DNA of 64,000 nucleotides from Floridanema aerugineum (GCF_041929345.1 NZ_JBHFNQ010000206.1:124001-188000); one strand, 5' to 3'; positions 53,501-61,604 are shown, counted from the stretch's first letter. Translations and numbers: made by a program. Notes: generated by a model not told the origin, from the sequence alone.

Positions 53501-54582
53501 CCGTATAACTGCACCCGTCCCTCAAAATAATCCTGAATCAAATCGAGAGGAGTATACGGCTTTCCTTTTTCTTGAGCAAAATTAACTATGCGTTTAAAGA
53601 CTTCGATGACAGTGCGAGGGCCATTGCCCAGGTCTTTTCGCTCACACAATTGTCCCAAACTTTCTAGTGTTGCTGAATCTACTATCTGATTTCCTTGTAA
53701 CTTATTTTCTAGCAAAAACTTATCACACAAAAAATCCCAAAGCTTACTCGGAAAATCAGATTTATAAGCATCAGTTAATCGCAGCGATACTTTCTGCTCC
53801 TGCATCCGGTGGATAATATCACCAGCCTGTTCCTCAATTGCTGATTCGGTGGGCGTGGTAGGCATTCCCAGAATGAGTGCAACAGGTGTAGAACCTAAAG
53901 CTCGCATACCTTTGACTAAATCACTCAAAATCTGGATACGAACGCTAGAACCCTCTTCAGTCCGCAGGAATTCTTGGCATTCGTCAGCGAATATTGCTAA
54001 ACCCTTAAAACCTGCTTTGCTTAGAATAGAAACACTCTCTTGCCAAAAATTCAATACGCTATCAGTATTGGTAGTGTCAGTTTTTAATTCTTGAACAATT
54101 TTGAGTGCTTTCTCTTCAGATACTTTATGCTTACGGGCTATTTCTGCGGCTTGTAATGCTTGAGACTTTAAACCGTACTTAGAATATATTGCCTCAATTT
54201 CTGCAACAAGGGAGGGCGAGGATTTTTCTAAACTTGCCTTAATCCAGCCGTAAGTGGCAACCATTAAATTACCCAATTCTTTAAATTTGAATGGTGGCAC
54301 GGCTACAATTTGATTCTGCTGACACTCAAACCAAAAATAAATTAGGGTTGCTGTTTTACCATAACCATAGTCAGCACTTAGGTAGCCATTTACAGGCTTT
54401 CCCTTACCAATTTCATCAATTAAACGATCGCGAAGTTTTTTAACCTGTTCTAGAGGGTCGTAGCTGGTAGCATACAATTCATAATTACGGGCTACGCTTT
54501 CTAGCTCGCTTTCAATTTGGGATGGATTAATAGTATCTACAATTGCTTGAATTGATTCTAGTTGCTCTAATAGTTTATTCAT
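50581..54582 (-). CDS. Large ATPase with long coiled coil, DYGYGKT P-loop
   Basis: The 1333-residue product starts with an ATPase domain: Walker A SADYGYGKTATL (69-80) and Walker B GLAIFADECQEFL (about 193-205), followed by MPTTPT and other AAA features. The middle is of unknown fold with a Cys pair (KQCSACTLLNL). From about residue 820 to 1270 it is highly charged and helical, a long coiled coil of the SMC/BrxC-PglY type, and ends in a winged-helix-like segment (DVWEILKALYKKGYLEI). It resembles BREX-type BrxC/PglY in layout, but no pglX or pglZ is near. Possibly a scaffold or DNA-translocating part of the system. Confidence 0.6.
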   Translation of the reverse strand: MNKLLEQLESIQAIVDTINPSQIESELESVARNYELYATSYDPLEQVKKLRDRLIDEIGKGKPVNGYLSADYGYGKTATLIYFWFECQQNQIVAVPPFKFKELGNLMVATYGWIKASLEKSSPSLVAEIEAIYSKYGLKSQALQAAEIARKHKVSEEKALKIVQELKTDTTNTDSVLNFWQESVSILSKAGFKGLAIFADECQEFLRTEEGSSVRIQILSDLVKGMRALGSTPVALILGMPTTPTESAIEEQAGDIIHRMQEQKVSLRLTDAYKSDFPSKLWDFLCDKFLLENKLQGNQIVDSATLESLGQLCERKDLGNGPRTVIEVFKRIVNFAQEKGKPYTPLDLIQDYFEGRVQLYGTQQHKIIDAINKVEPLISSQKHPKGREVIRLLASFPSGVTASIADKFRLLKSLKKLADDDNFYGSHIVQPTEHSFALVALLQTTPPTVVDKILNQFRRSWFGEWNDTQKEETATRVFQREILPLLFPVSRSGQKANWTWRSKGEWKQDRFGLYNFLNGSPERYNLEFPNRSIVISVGSEDSGLMRFAPPEETHLDWRFYLSYNQNAANIPQRLTAIAGTGQVDFHLQLGRSFESEYPTAFGLLRKVMVAKQCSACTLLNLSDYMQNWLSKNSEVSKADRDRLEHHRQECHALALKLLFPLIAPQTWEVIGLEGVNGAETKLIESVFYQKSKTLFPSYQSFYTNLRPALLKYKLVLEKLPLSVRRGRQLYQASKEDFEKLFETSASGLPSVLAIFKQHGLISEFKVAGKKTEISQVQFVVHPLESIIQNKLKSKESVETVQEQDILKESNYLDIWEEVKKLGYLKEEFEEALEWLQRRRYVECERQSGIIRISMADLDPNDLKGQLNEIREQVSSLLKVFDEKLLQEVVRHVNEAEATLSLVASSPKVFNPTEGIQLTLGLDFGGVATSQEFANHNNEVILDSVQRTIQNLSERLEGFHREKRYIIQKELSEATGKLQDFTEELKASKLSQVILSTSGLEDCLNDYRKTLEKQVLQLDKDCNDLASSVVLDEPNILSLDHQLNECNLFLQTNESIKRELQDLVSGLEQWRIILTSAENLQKSLSNDSERLVRYNDEFVDRVVEHFSRHGVKSFREYELLQKPLVEIEEQIKGERRSRREDFQQLLNQYQALLSQLISTDRYLISRCKYDDEDREGSYEALRKVFLEKLFQECDNQILDWEKLEQDLYFIAQNSEQNLTEFLHQFSDLKTQLLSKINLCNESIIEVKNLELQINEVKSIFERGMELREEAKKLQARNNENLLEEERQLLSIINTVESDLTISQAYQSLPNKDVWEILKALYKKGYLEITLRQRD

Positions 54583-54625
54583 GAATACCCAGTTTATGTA
54601 GATGTTTTTGTAAGAATATAAATTG

Positions 54626-55459
54626 TTAAATTAACTGACTCCACTCAGGAGATTTAGTTAGCATGATCCACTGTCCATAACCTCCTTCATATCCCCAGTC
54701 AAAGAATCCACCCTGGTCATAATCATAAGTGCATTTTGCATTATCTAGAGTACCATCTAACCCACTTGGATCTAGCAAAAGCATTTGACAGATAGCATCT
54801 TTAATATCTTCACGCAAGAAAATTTTAGCTCCAAATGTTCGTTGCCGTTGGTTGTAGAGAGCGTCTACCGCCTTTATAAAAATAGGAGCAGCACAGAAAT
54901 AGCGACGGCTAAAGTATTCGGATTTTCCTTCTGATTTAATTACGCAGGGTGAGAGCGAGCGCAACCAGTTCAAGACCCCAACAATACTACTATCACTGAA
55001 TGCTATTTCACTGGTAGAAAGTTCAAAATTCATAGCAGCTTTTTCAATTACCTCTCCCACTATAGACTTTTTCTCAGCAGGTGATAAAACAACTTCTTTT
55101 CGCAACCACAATTGTTGTACAACAGTTGCATAAGCCCATGAAAACCTTTTATCTTTATCGAAAAAATGTGATTGATAAATCACCAAATGTAAAAAATCAC
55201 CTAATAAAGATGGGTTTGATTGTTGAATATCAGCTGCTACTTTTCCTAGTGAAGTTAAACCAGATGGATTCTTTTTATCGAGAAGAGAAAGATTACGTAA
55301 AAAAGGAAAAACATTTTTCTGTAAAACGGTAGCCCCAAGTTGACAAAGAACCGCTAATTGCTCAATATCCGTAGATTGGATGGAAAAGTTTTCCAGAATC
55401 GTTGCTACTCTTTCCAATGTAGTATTTTGCTGTAAGTGGAGAGTCAGTCTTTTGCTCAT
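54626..55459 (-). CDS. Unknown 277-residue protein
   Basis: No family recognised. The protein is helical, with a winged-helix-like first half (IEQLAVLCQLGATVLQKN) and an aromatic, Gly-rich end (DQGGFFDWGYEGGYGQW). Its ATG overlaps the stop of the GNAT-TGT gene by 4 bp (ATGA), which shows coupled translation with that enzyme. It is a candidate partner or specificity subunit of the TGT-like enzyme. Confidence 0.5.
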   Translation of the reverse strand: MSKRLTLHLQQNTTLERVATILENFSIQSTDIEQLAVLCQLGATVLQKNVFPFLRNLSLLDKKNPSGLTSLGKVAADIQQSNPSLLGDFLHLVIYQSHFFDKDKRFSWAYATVVQQLWLRKEVVLSPAEKKSIVGEVIEKAAMNFELSTSEIAFSDSSIVGVLNWLRSLSPCVIKSEGKSEYFSRRYFCAAPIFIKAVDALYNQRQRTFGAKIFLREDIKDAICQMLLLDPSGLDGTLDNAKCTYDYDQGGFFDWGYEGGYGQWIMLTKSPEWSQLI

Positions 55460-56844
55460 AAATCACGCTCCAATGTGTCTAACCAAGCCACTAAGTTGTG
55501 CATAATTCGATGATTCCGGTTAGTTCTTAATTGCTCAATACTTTCACAAAAATAACAGGAATGGTAAGTTTCCCGTTTGAGCTTTTCTAAACCCGCTTTA
55601 GTGGTTTCAAAACTGCGTCTAACTGTAATTTGAATTTGAGCTTTATTGGGAAAAAAGATACTACCAAAGCCTCCCGCTTTCCACCAAGTTGTGCTATCGA
55701 GAGTATCAGGAATTAAGTTTTGTCTGCGAAGGCGATTATAGCTGTTTGGCCCGCCAATCCCAAAACAGTGAACAAGCATTTCATGTTCTCTAGCAATATC
55801 GCAGACTGTTTTGAATAATGCCAAGCTTTCTTGAGAGAGCATATTAACACTTCCGTTGGGGCCTGATGTTCCCCAAGAACCGAAGCCAATTCTGCGAATG
55901 CCAAGCCGCCTGTATGTTTCGAGACAACGATTGACTTGGTTGATAGTACGTCCCTGTACGGGAGCGATCGCTCTTTCCTGTACACTTAATGGCATTTGGT
56001 TGAAAAACCTTTCACAATGATAAAGTGTCTCGCGAATTTTATATTCCACGATTTCTTCATTATCCGTAGTTAGGGGAACAATATCTGGCAGTACATATCC
56101 ATCTGCCCATTGATTATTTCGGTAAAATTTATCTAAAAATAAGAGCAGTTCATCATAAGTCCTTTTTCCTTGTTGCACCTGATAAGCTCCGCAATCTAGC
56201 CAAACGGTTTTAATATGTCCAGCATCTTTTTGGAACCGCAAGTATTCAGTTGTCGATGCAGGACAAGCAATCGGTGAGTACAAGACGTGAGCGAAAGGTT
56301 GGCGCGAATCGCCACCCGACTCCCAAAGTTGAAACAGACGCTTCAGTTCGGAACCTCCGGCACTGAAAGAAGCCACAAATTGAGGTCGAAGAAGTTGATT
56401 TGCCGTTGCAGGCCGTAGTTTTTTTTCCCAGACAACTAAATGACGATGCTTTCCGGGTTCAATATCCACCCGACTGAAACCTAATCGTGAGTAAAAACCG
56501 TTAGCTGACAAATCGACTGGACATTTGAGGCGCAAGAGAGTGACCCCAGATTTCCTACTATGCTCTTCCCACGCTTCTATTAGCTGACGACCTATACCCT
56601 GTCGTCGATAAGCGGGTGTCACGCAGAAATGATAAAGCGTGGAAATGTTGTCACGTCGATGATGAAAGTGTAGGAAACCGCGATCGGGAGAGTATAGAAT
56701 TTCGTTAGTGTTGATGGCAGTAGCTAAGGTGGCTCTATTGATAAAGCCCAACTCTCGCCGATGAGCATCGGCAAGAGCCTTGATCCAAAATAAATCCTTG
56801 CTCGAAGCAAATATCACCCTTGACTCCAAACACTTAGTCTGCAA
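55456..56844 (-). CDS. GNAT acetyltransferase fused to TGT-like enzyme (DpdA-like)
   Basis: The likely start is TTG with GAGAGG just upstream. Residues 1-145 are a GNAT domain with the acetyl-CoA motif VTPAYRRQGIGRQL. Residues 150-462 follow the tRNA-guanine transglycosylase barrel: DCGAYQ (D217, as DSGGFQ), VLPDIV, PVQGRT (295-300), FGSWGTSG (321-328), CFGIGGP (360-366), a candidate nucleophile D383, and a zinc-type ending CYFC with H445. DpdA, of this fold, puts 7-deazaguanine bases into DNA. First gene of the six-gene operon. The alternative is an RNA-modifying TGT relative; the defence context favours DNA. Confidence 0.7.
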   Translation of the reverse strand: MQTKCLESRVIFASSKDLFWIKALADAHRRELGFINRATLATAINTNEILYSPDRGFLHFHHRRDNISTLYHFCVTPAYRRQGIGRQLIEAWEEHSRKSGVTLLRLKCPVDLSANGFYSRLGFSRVDIEPGKHRHLVVWEKKLRPATANQLLRPQFVASFSAGGSELKRLFQLWESGGDSRQPFAHVLYSPIACPASTTEYLRFQKDAGHIKTVWLDCGAYQVQQGKRTYDELLLFLDKFYRNNQWADGYVLPDIVPLTTDNEEIVEYKIRETLYHCERFFNQMPLSVQERAIAPVQGRTINQVNRCLETYRRLGIRRIGFGSWGTSGPNGSVNMLSQESLALFKTVCDIAREHEMLVHCFGIGGPNSYNRLRRQNLIPDTLDSTTWWKAGGFGSIFFPNKAQIQITVRRSFETTKAGLEKLKRETYHSCYFCESIEQLRTNRNHRIMHNLVAWLDTLERDL

Positions 56845-56953
56845 GCATACCTCTCTTCTTCCTAACCAATGAGCGTAAATAATTTTGCTAATGCTCTCCT
56901 CTGTAAATCTTACACTTCCTTCCGGTAATATTTATGGATTTGAAGTGGAAAAT

Positions 56954-56969
56954 GTGCGCCACGGCGCAC
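56954..56969. repeat. Hairpin GTGCGC-CACG-GCGCAC
   Basis: A perfect 6-bp GC stem in an AT-rich gap, 110 bp before the GNAT-TGT start. It could end transcription coming from the coupling-protein remnant or mark a control site. The 235-bp gap has nothing else recognisable. Confidence 0.4.
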
Positions 56970-57079
56970 AAATTTTATTAGTATATGGATAAATTTTTGA
57001 ATAAAAGGGGGTATTCTTGGTGAATTGTCATGATGTAATCAGTAATATCAATGTTACAAATCTTTCCCAATCCAAAGAG

Positions 57080-57575
57080 TTAACTTATACCTTCGTCATT
57101 AGTAACACCTTCCGTTGGCACCTTTCCCACAGAGCGAGATAACTCTACTTCTCGAATTTCTTCCGGGTAGGCACTCACATAATTAGCATTAATTTTCTCA
57201 TATCTCTTAATTGGCACACTAACCATTGTAGTAGGAGCACTGGGACTAATCACATAAGCTTTAAGCTGTTGCAAATTCATAATTTCCGATGGGTGAATCA
57301 GCACTTTTTCGCGTAAAGTTTTACCCAATCCAGTGACAGTTTCGCCATCAGGTTGATAACTGCGATTAAGCTGTAAAACTTCTTGAGTACCAACAATTCG
57401 AGATAAGCGATTAGCACTATCAGGATCGGCAGTATTAAAAACAATCTTAGTTACCAAAGTTGCCAAAATTGTTTCCGTATCATCTCGTCCATAATTACAC
57501 TCAATCTGAGAAATAACCTGAATTGCTCCAACAAAAAACCACCACTTTTTCGTCCTTCAAGAAGTAGTACTATGG
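57080..57575 (-). pseudogene. Coupling protein (VirD4/TraD-like) C-terminal remnant
   Basis: The intact frame (57466 to 57080) reads LVTKIVFNTADPDSANRLS and LREKVLIHPSEIMNLQQLKA, which are conserved in the C-terminal half of TraG/TraD/VirD4 coupling ATPases. Upstream, VGAIQVISQIECNYGRDD belongs to the same domain. Adding one base to the A6 run at 57533-57538 joins this to LLEGRKSGGF, the preceding conserved block. Further upstream the similarity ends near 57575, so the Walker A part is lost. The gene is thus truncated and frameshifted and cannot encode a working coupling protein. Confidence 0.75.
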
Positions 57576-57616
57576 AAATACTTTCAATTTTTTTTACATT
57601 TAATTGTTAACTTTTT

Positions 57617-57997
57617 TCAATTATTGAATTCTTGTACATGAAGCTTAATTAATTCTTGTTCATCCAAATTTAATGTTTCTGCTATGCACAACAAATCAGC
57701 TAAAGATGGCTTTTCACCTCTTGTTATTGCTTCAATATTTTTAACTTTGCCTTCTAGCTGTTTATAATTATTCCGAACTATCTCAGCAATTGACATTTTA
57801 GGTGCTGATATTTCTAAGTTTCTAACTTTGCCAGTAAGTCTAAAGTAAACTACATCTTCTTCGATTAGCTTCAGCGCTCTGGCTTTCATATTTGTTCCAG
57901 CTTCCACGCACAGCATTTTGAAGTCTTTGTGTAGTTCTTCTGGTGGGTCTACCTTAAACGGTATTGCTTTAGGCTTTTTGGGTTCCTGTTGATTCAT
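57617..57997 (-). CDS. Ribbon-helix-helix/HTH-like small regulator
   Basis: I start the gene at ATG 57997; the longer frame would translate the 9-bp repeats at 58068-58112, which is unlikely. The 126-residue product has an RHH-like segment (AIPFKVDPPEELHKDFKMLC and the following helix) and a C-terminal XRE-like HTH (ITRGEKPSLADLLCIAETLN). It probably binds the repeats just upstream of itself and divergent from the methyltransferase gene. Confidence 0.6.
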   Translation of the reverse strand: MNQQEPKKPKAIPFKVDPPEELHKDFKMLCVEAGTNMKARALKLIEEDVVYFRLTGKVRNLEISAPKMSIAEIVRNNYKQLEGKVKNIEAITRGEKPSLADLLCIAETLNLDEQELIKLHVQEFNN

Positions 57998-58067
57998 GGT
58001 GAATTTGAGGAAGAAAAGTTTCTCCTTTTTTTCCAGTATCCACCGTAAATAGCGCTTATCTGATGAA

Positions 58068-58112
58068 TTACCCACGTTACCCATATTACCCACTTGACCC
58101 ATAAGGGTAATA
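58068..58112. repeat. 9-bp iterated sites TTACCCANN
   Basis: TTACCCACG (58068), TTACCCATA (58077), TTACCCACT (58086) and TGACCCATA (58095) follow each other at exact 9-bp spacing, and AGGGTAATA at 58104 is an inverted copy. They lie 70 bp before the small regulator's start and 130 bp before the methyltransferase gene. Nine-bp spacing does not match the helical turn, so cooperative binding of a small protein along the DNA is a possible reading. Confidence 0.6.
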
Positions 58113-58244
58113 AGCACTATCATGCTTGGCAGATAGGTGTAAAGCTCGCCAAGCAACTTTTTACGTTTAACTATTGACGTAAAAAGTTGTTGGAACCTTA
58201 ACCAAAAGCGAATTCGCTCACTCTCAAGCCAGAGGTGCAGATCG

Positions 58245-61241
58245 ATGCTAGCCAGTTCGCCATCATCTCAAAACAAAAACCCCCCACCTTGGGCAACAGC
58301 ACCAAAACCAGTGCTGCCAGAGAACGCGCCCACAGCAGGCTACTTATGTGGAGGTGGTGGCATCTTCAGTGCAGGCTTCTACATCGCAGGTATTTGTAGC
58401 GTCTGGAATATAGACCGCGACCCCAACGACCCGAAACTCAGCGATGCCATTGCCCGCATCTACGAGCAAAACTTCGGTCATCCCGTCATTCGCCAAACTT
58501 TGCAGAAAGTAGTAACCTCCGGCAAACTCACTAACCTACAACCACCGAATATCCTGGTACTTACCCAACCCTGCAAGCACCTATCGCGCAGTAACCCGAA
58601 AGCCAAAGAAACCAGCAGCGACATCAGTACAGCGGAAGCTGCGGTTATTGCTCTAGAAACCTTCCTTTCACCAGTATTCGTAGTCGAAAATGTCCCCGAA
58701 TACCAACATTCCACCAGTTGGTCGCTCGTCAAATCGGCTCTGACTAAGTTGGATTACAGCTACAACACCCAGATAGTCAACACTGCCGATTATGGGATAC
58801 CGCAAGAACGGCATAGATTTATTGCGATCGCCATCAGAGGGAGTAGGGAAGAGAGTACGCTTTACAAACTGAGGGCAACACAACACTCAATTGGTTGGTA
58901 TGAAGCGATAGCTGACCTGCTACCAAGCTTAGAGGACATCGAACCAACCGCTACCCAATTACAACGAATAGCGACGCTACCATCCCACCTATTAGAGCAA
59001 CCGCTACTCATCGAACGAGTAGGTGCTTGGGGTAATCCGAAAGTGCGACTACCCGAAGAACCAAGCTGGACAATCCGTAAGAGCATTTGGATTGACCAAC
59101 GGCACAACAGCCGAGCGAATGCCATCAACATCCGCCTCCCCGATGGCAGTTGGAAAAACTTAGGCATTCGTGGTGCAGCCCGTCTAATGACTCTCCCAGA
59201 TTGGTTCACATTACCCGATGCCGCTTGGATTGCAGGTTCGGCACTGGGTAACGGAGTGCCTTGTTTGCTGGCAACTGCCATTGCTAATGCAGTTAAACCT
59301 TTACTCGTCAAATCTAGCCAGGAGGAATCAACTCATGCCCCAAAACAAATTCTCTTACCCAAGGAAGTAGAAGTGGCTCTTCTAATTCAAGAGCGCACTT
59401 CAAACAAAACCAAAAAATCAACCAATACATTAACCCAAAATCAAGCCAATGGGAGCATTACTATGTCAAAAACCACACAATTAGAAGCAACAAATCCACT
59501 CCAAGACTTCTCCTTTGCAGAATCCACAACCACCGATATCGTTGAGTTAGCTAAGGAAGTTGTAGAACTAGGAAACTCTCATACTGCATCATTTGCTGAC
59601 CTTAAAAAACAAGCATTAGAACTCGGTGAAAAACTCAAACAATTAGAAGCAGCATTAGGCGAAACTCTATTTCAAAAACTACTCAAACATTGCTTTCCCA
59701 AAGAATTAGTACGTTATTTTCGCAATCTAACTACGCAAGCCAAACTAATAGCCAAATTCCCCAACTTACAACAACATATTTTGAATCTACCCATTTGTCA
59801 TGCTGCATTATTGTTAGCGGGAACTGAAAGTCAAGTAGAAGCTATCCTAACTAGCCAAACCAAATGGACGATTTCGCTCATCAAAGAAAGATTAGCATCA
59901 ACTAGTGAACAAGCGATTGAAGCTACACTATCACCAGGCAGTCCAGTTGTCTTCCTCAACAAAATTGGATTATTACTTAGTGAGGAAAACGAACTCTTAT
60001 CAATTCGTAACTTTGGTGATGGAGAAATCTACCAACAACCCATTGACGAAGTTCGCGCTTTAGACAAAGATACCTTCGATGAATTCCTCAACTTATTAGC
60101 TACAATTGCTGGGTTAAACGAACAACTAAATGAAGCATTGTTAACCAATGATGAACGCACTCGTAACGATATCGAAGCCAAACTAGGGAAACTAGCAAAA
60201 TGCAAGCGTTCGTTGATGAATCAGTTAGCATTAACTGATGAGAATATTAGCTGCTTAACAGCAGCAATTGATAAAAGTTTGTCCTTACGTCGCCTAGCTC
60301 AAGAAGACATTAACCGCGCCTTTCGCATTTACAATATTACCGATACTGATGCCGTATTAGCCAAAGCCAATTTACTAGCACGTCTGCGAATCAAAGGTGA
60401 ACTAAACCCGCAACCAACAATAGCCGAATTGATTGTAGCTATTGCAACGTACTTGCACAAACCAACTACGAAACATGGTGGTGGTGGCATTCCCATTACT
60501 ACCCGCGAGTATAACGAACTAATCGAACTCGTCCAACAACAAAACCAAACTATTGCGGCATTGAAAACAGAAATCACAGAACATCAAGAAAACGCTGCAC
60601 CAATAGATACGAATGCTATAGCTGACGAACTAACTACGCTGCGTCAAAAGTTAACTCAATATCAACAACTAATCGCTTCCCAAGAACAACAAATCCAAGC
60701 ACTACAAGAACAAGTGCAATCTTCAGTAACAACTAGTGAAACGGTAACAACAGATGATACCGATACCATCGAACCAGGGACAGTAGTAAAGATTATCAAA
60801 CATCCAATTCATGCCGGAAAACTTGGATTGTTCACTGGTGCAACCATAGTTAATGATTGGCGATTCGCTGAACCAGTAGGAGTTGGTAAAATTGTGTTAA
60901 TGCCGGGAACTAAATGGCATTTTCCCTTAGAAATTAACAACTATAACGAATGTATCGAACGCAGCAACCTAACGCTAGAACAATATCGTCAATTGGTAGA
61001 ACTTGAATTAATTGGCGATGAATGTAAAAAGGTTAAAGAAGAACTTAGTGGCAACCAAGATGCCATTACAGAAGCAGTATACCAACTAGGTAAATGTTTA
61101 GCTTTAGCCAACATTCCTGGGTGGGATGATTGCGGTAATTTCACTGATGAATACGGTAAAACTTTAACCGGAACGACTGCTTTACGAACCTGCACCACAG
61201 CCATTGCTGAACTATTAGACGAACTGTGCTGTCAATTTTAG
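58245..61241 (+). CDS. Cytosine-5 DNA methyltransferase fused to long unknown region
   Basis: Residues 1-355 are a cytosine-5 methyltransferase: motif I GYLCGGGGIFSAGF (33-45), motif IV TQPCKHLS (108-115; PCK instead of PCQ), motif VI ENVPEY (149-154), motif VIII QERHRF (about 186-191) and a motif X-like GNGVPCLLATAIANAV. Then come about 640 residues of unknown type, with helical and coiled-coil segments (about 780-840) and a Cys/Trp-rich end. An in-frame ATG at 59463, with GGGAG 7 bases ahead, lies at the border and could give a free 592-residue C-terminal protein. GAGGTG precedes the main ATG. Confidence 0.8.
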   Translation: MLASSPSSQNKNPPPWATAPKPVLPENAPTAGYLCGGGGIFSAGFYIAGICSVWNIDRDPNDPKLSDAIARIYEQNFGHPVIRQTLQKVVTSGKLTNLQPPNILVLTQPCKHLSRSNPKAKETSSDISTAEAAVIALETFLSPVFVVENVPEYQHSTSWSLVKSALTKLDYSYNTQIVNTADYGIPQERHRFIAIAIRGSREESTLYKLRATQHSIGWYEAIADLLPSLEDIEPTATQLQRIATLPSHLLEQPLLIERVGAWGNPKVRLPEEPSWTIRKSIWIDQRHNSRANAINIRLPDGSWKNLGIRGAARLMTLPDWFTLPDAAWIAGSALGNGVPCLLATAIANAVKPLLVKSSQEESTHAPKQILLPKEVEVALLIQERTSNKTKKSTNTLTQNQANGSITMSKTTQLEATNPLQDFSFAESTTTDIVELAKEVVELGNSHTASFADLKKQALELGEKLKQLEAALGETLFQKLLKHCFPKELVRYFRNLTTQAKLIAKFPNLQQHILNLPICHAALLLAGTESQVEAILTSQTKWTISLIKERLASTSEQAIEATLSPGSPVVFLNKIGLLLSEENELLSIRNFGDGEIYQQPIDEVRALDKDTFDEFLNLLATIAGLNEQLNEALLTNDERTRNDIEAKLGKLAKCKRSLMNQLALTDENISCLTAAIDKSLSLRRLAQEDINRAFRIYNITDTDAVLAKANLLARLRIKGELNPQPTIAELIVAIATYLHKPTTKHGGGGIPITTREYNELIELVQQQNQTIAALKTEITEHQENAAPIDTNAIADELTTLRQKLTQYQQLIASQEQQIQALQEQVQSSVTTSETVTTDDTDTIEPGTVVKIIKHPIHAGKLGLFTGATIVNDWRFAEPVGVGKIVLMPGTKWHFPLEINNYNECIERSNLTLEQYRQLVELELIGDECKKVKEELSGNQDAITEAVYQLGKCLALANIPGWDDCGNFTDEYGKTLTGTTALRTCTTAIAELLDELCCQF

Positions 61242-61250
61242 GGGGAGAAA

Positions 61251-61604
61251 ATGACGCAATTACCATGCTGGTTCGATAAAAGAGCAATGACAGTAGCCAA
61301 CGTTCTACTAGAACAAGGCTTTTGTTATTGCGGGCTAGAAGAAGAATTTTGTGTAATTGAAGAAAACCTCATAAATGCGGGTGATTGGAAAATTGGTGGC
61401 ACTTATCAAGAAATGGGAATTGATGCCATTCATGATGGTGCATTGTTCTGCTTAGACTTAACCGGAGCACCAGACGAATTAGATTTTAATACCGAATTAA
61501 CTCGCATTCAACAACTAATAAAAAATACCGAAAAAGAATTTGATTTAACTTTTGGAGGCGCAGGAATACAACTAAGTTTGTTTGCCATAGAAGATTTTTC
61601 TTAA
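61251..61604 (+). CDS. Unknown small acidic protein
   Basis: The 117-residue product is acidic, with Cys in CYCGLEEEFCVIEENL and no known domain. A ribosome binding site GGGGGAGA precedes the ATG by 3-5 bases. It begins 10 bp after the methyltransferase stop, so it is likely translated from the same mRNA. A possible partner or inhibitor of the methyltransferase fusion, by position only. Confidence 0.55.
   Translation: MTQLPCWFDKRAMTVANVLLEQGFCYCGLEEEFCVIEENLINAGDWKIGGTYQEMGIDAIHDGALFCLDLTGAPDELDFNTELTRIQQLIKNTEKEFDLTFGGAGIQLSLFAIEDFS

Noticed and set aside
47152..54582. BREX system
   Set aside because: The long ATPase looks like BrxC/PglY and the other like BrxD, but no PglX methyltransferase or PglZ phosphatase is encoded in the window.
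38249..56844. Canonical Dpd cluster
   Set aside because: Only a DpdA-like enzyme is recognisable; no ParB-like DpdB, DpdC or queuosine precursor genes (folE, queD, queE, queC) are present in the block.
57998..58156. N-terminal extension of the small regulator up to 58156
   Set aside because: It translates the 9-bp repeat array into a Gly/Asn/Val repeat and is much less likely than the start at 57997.
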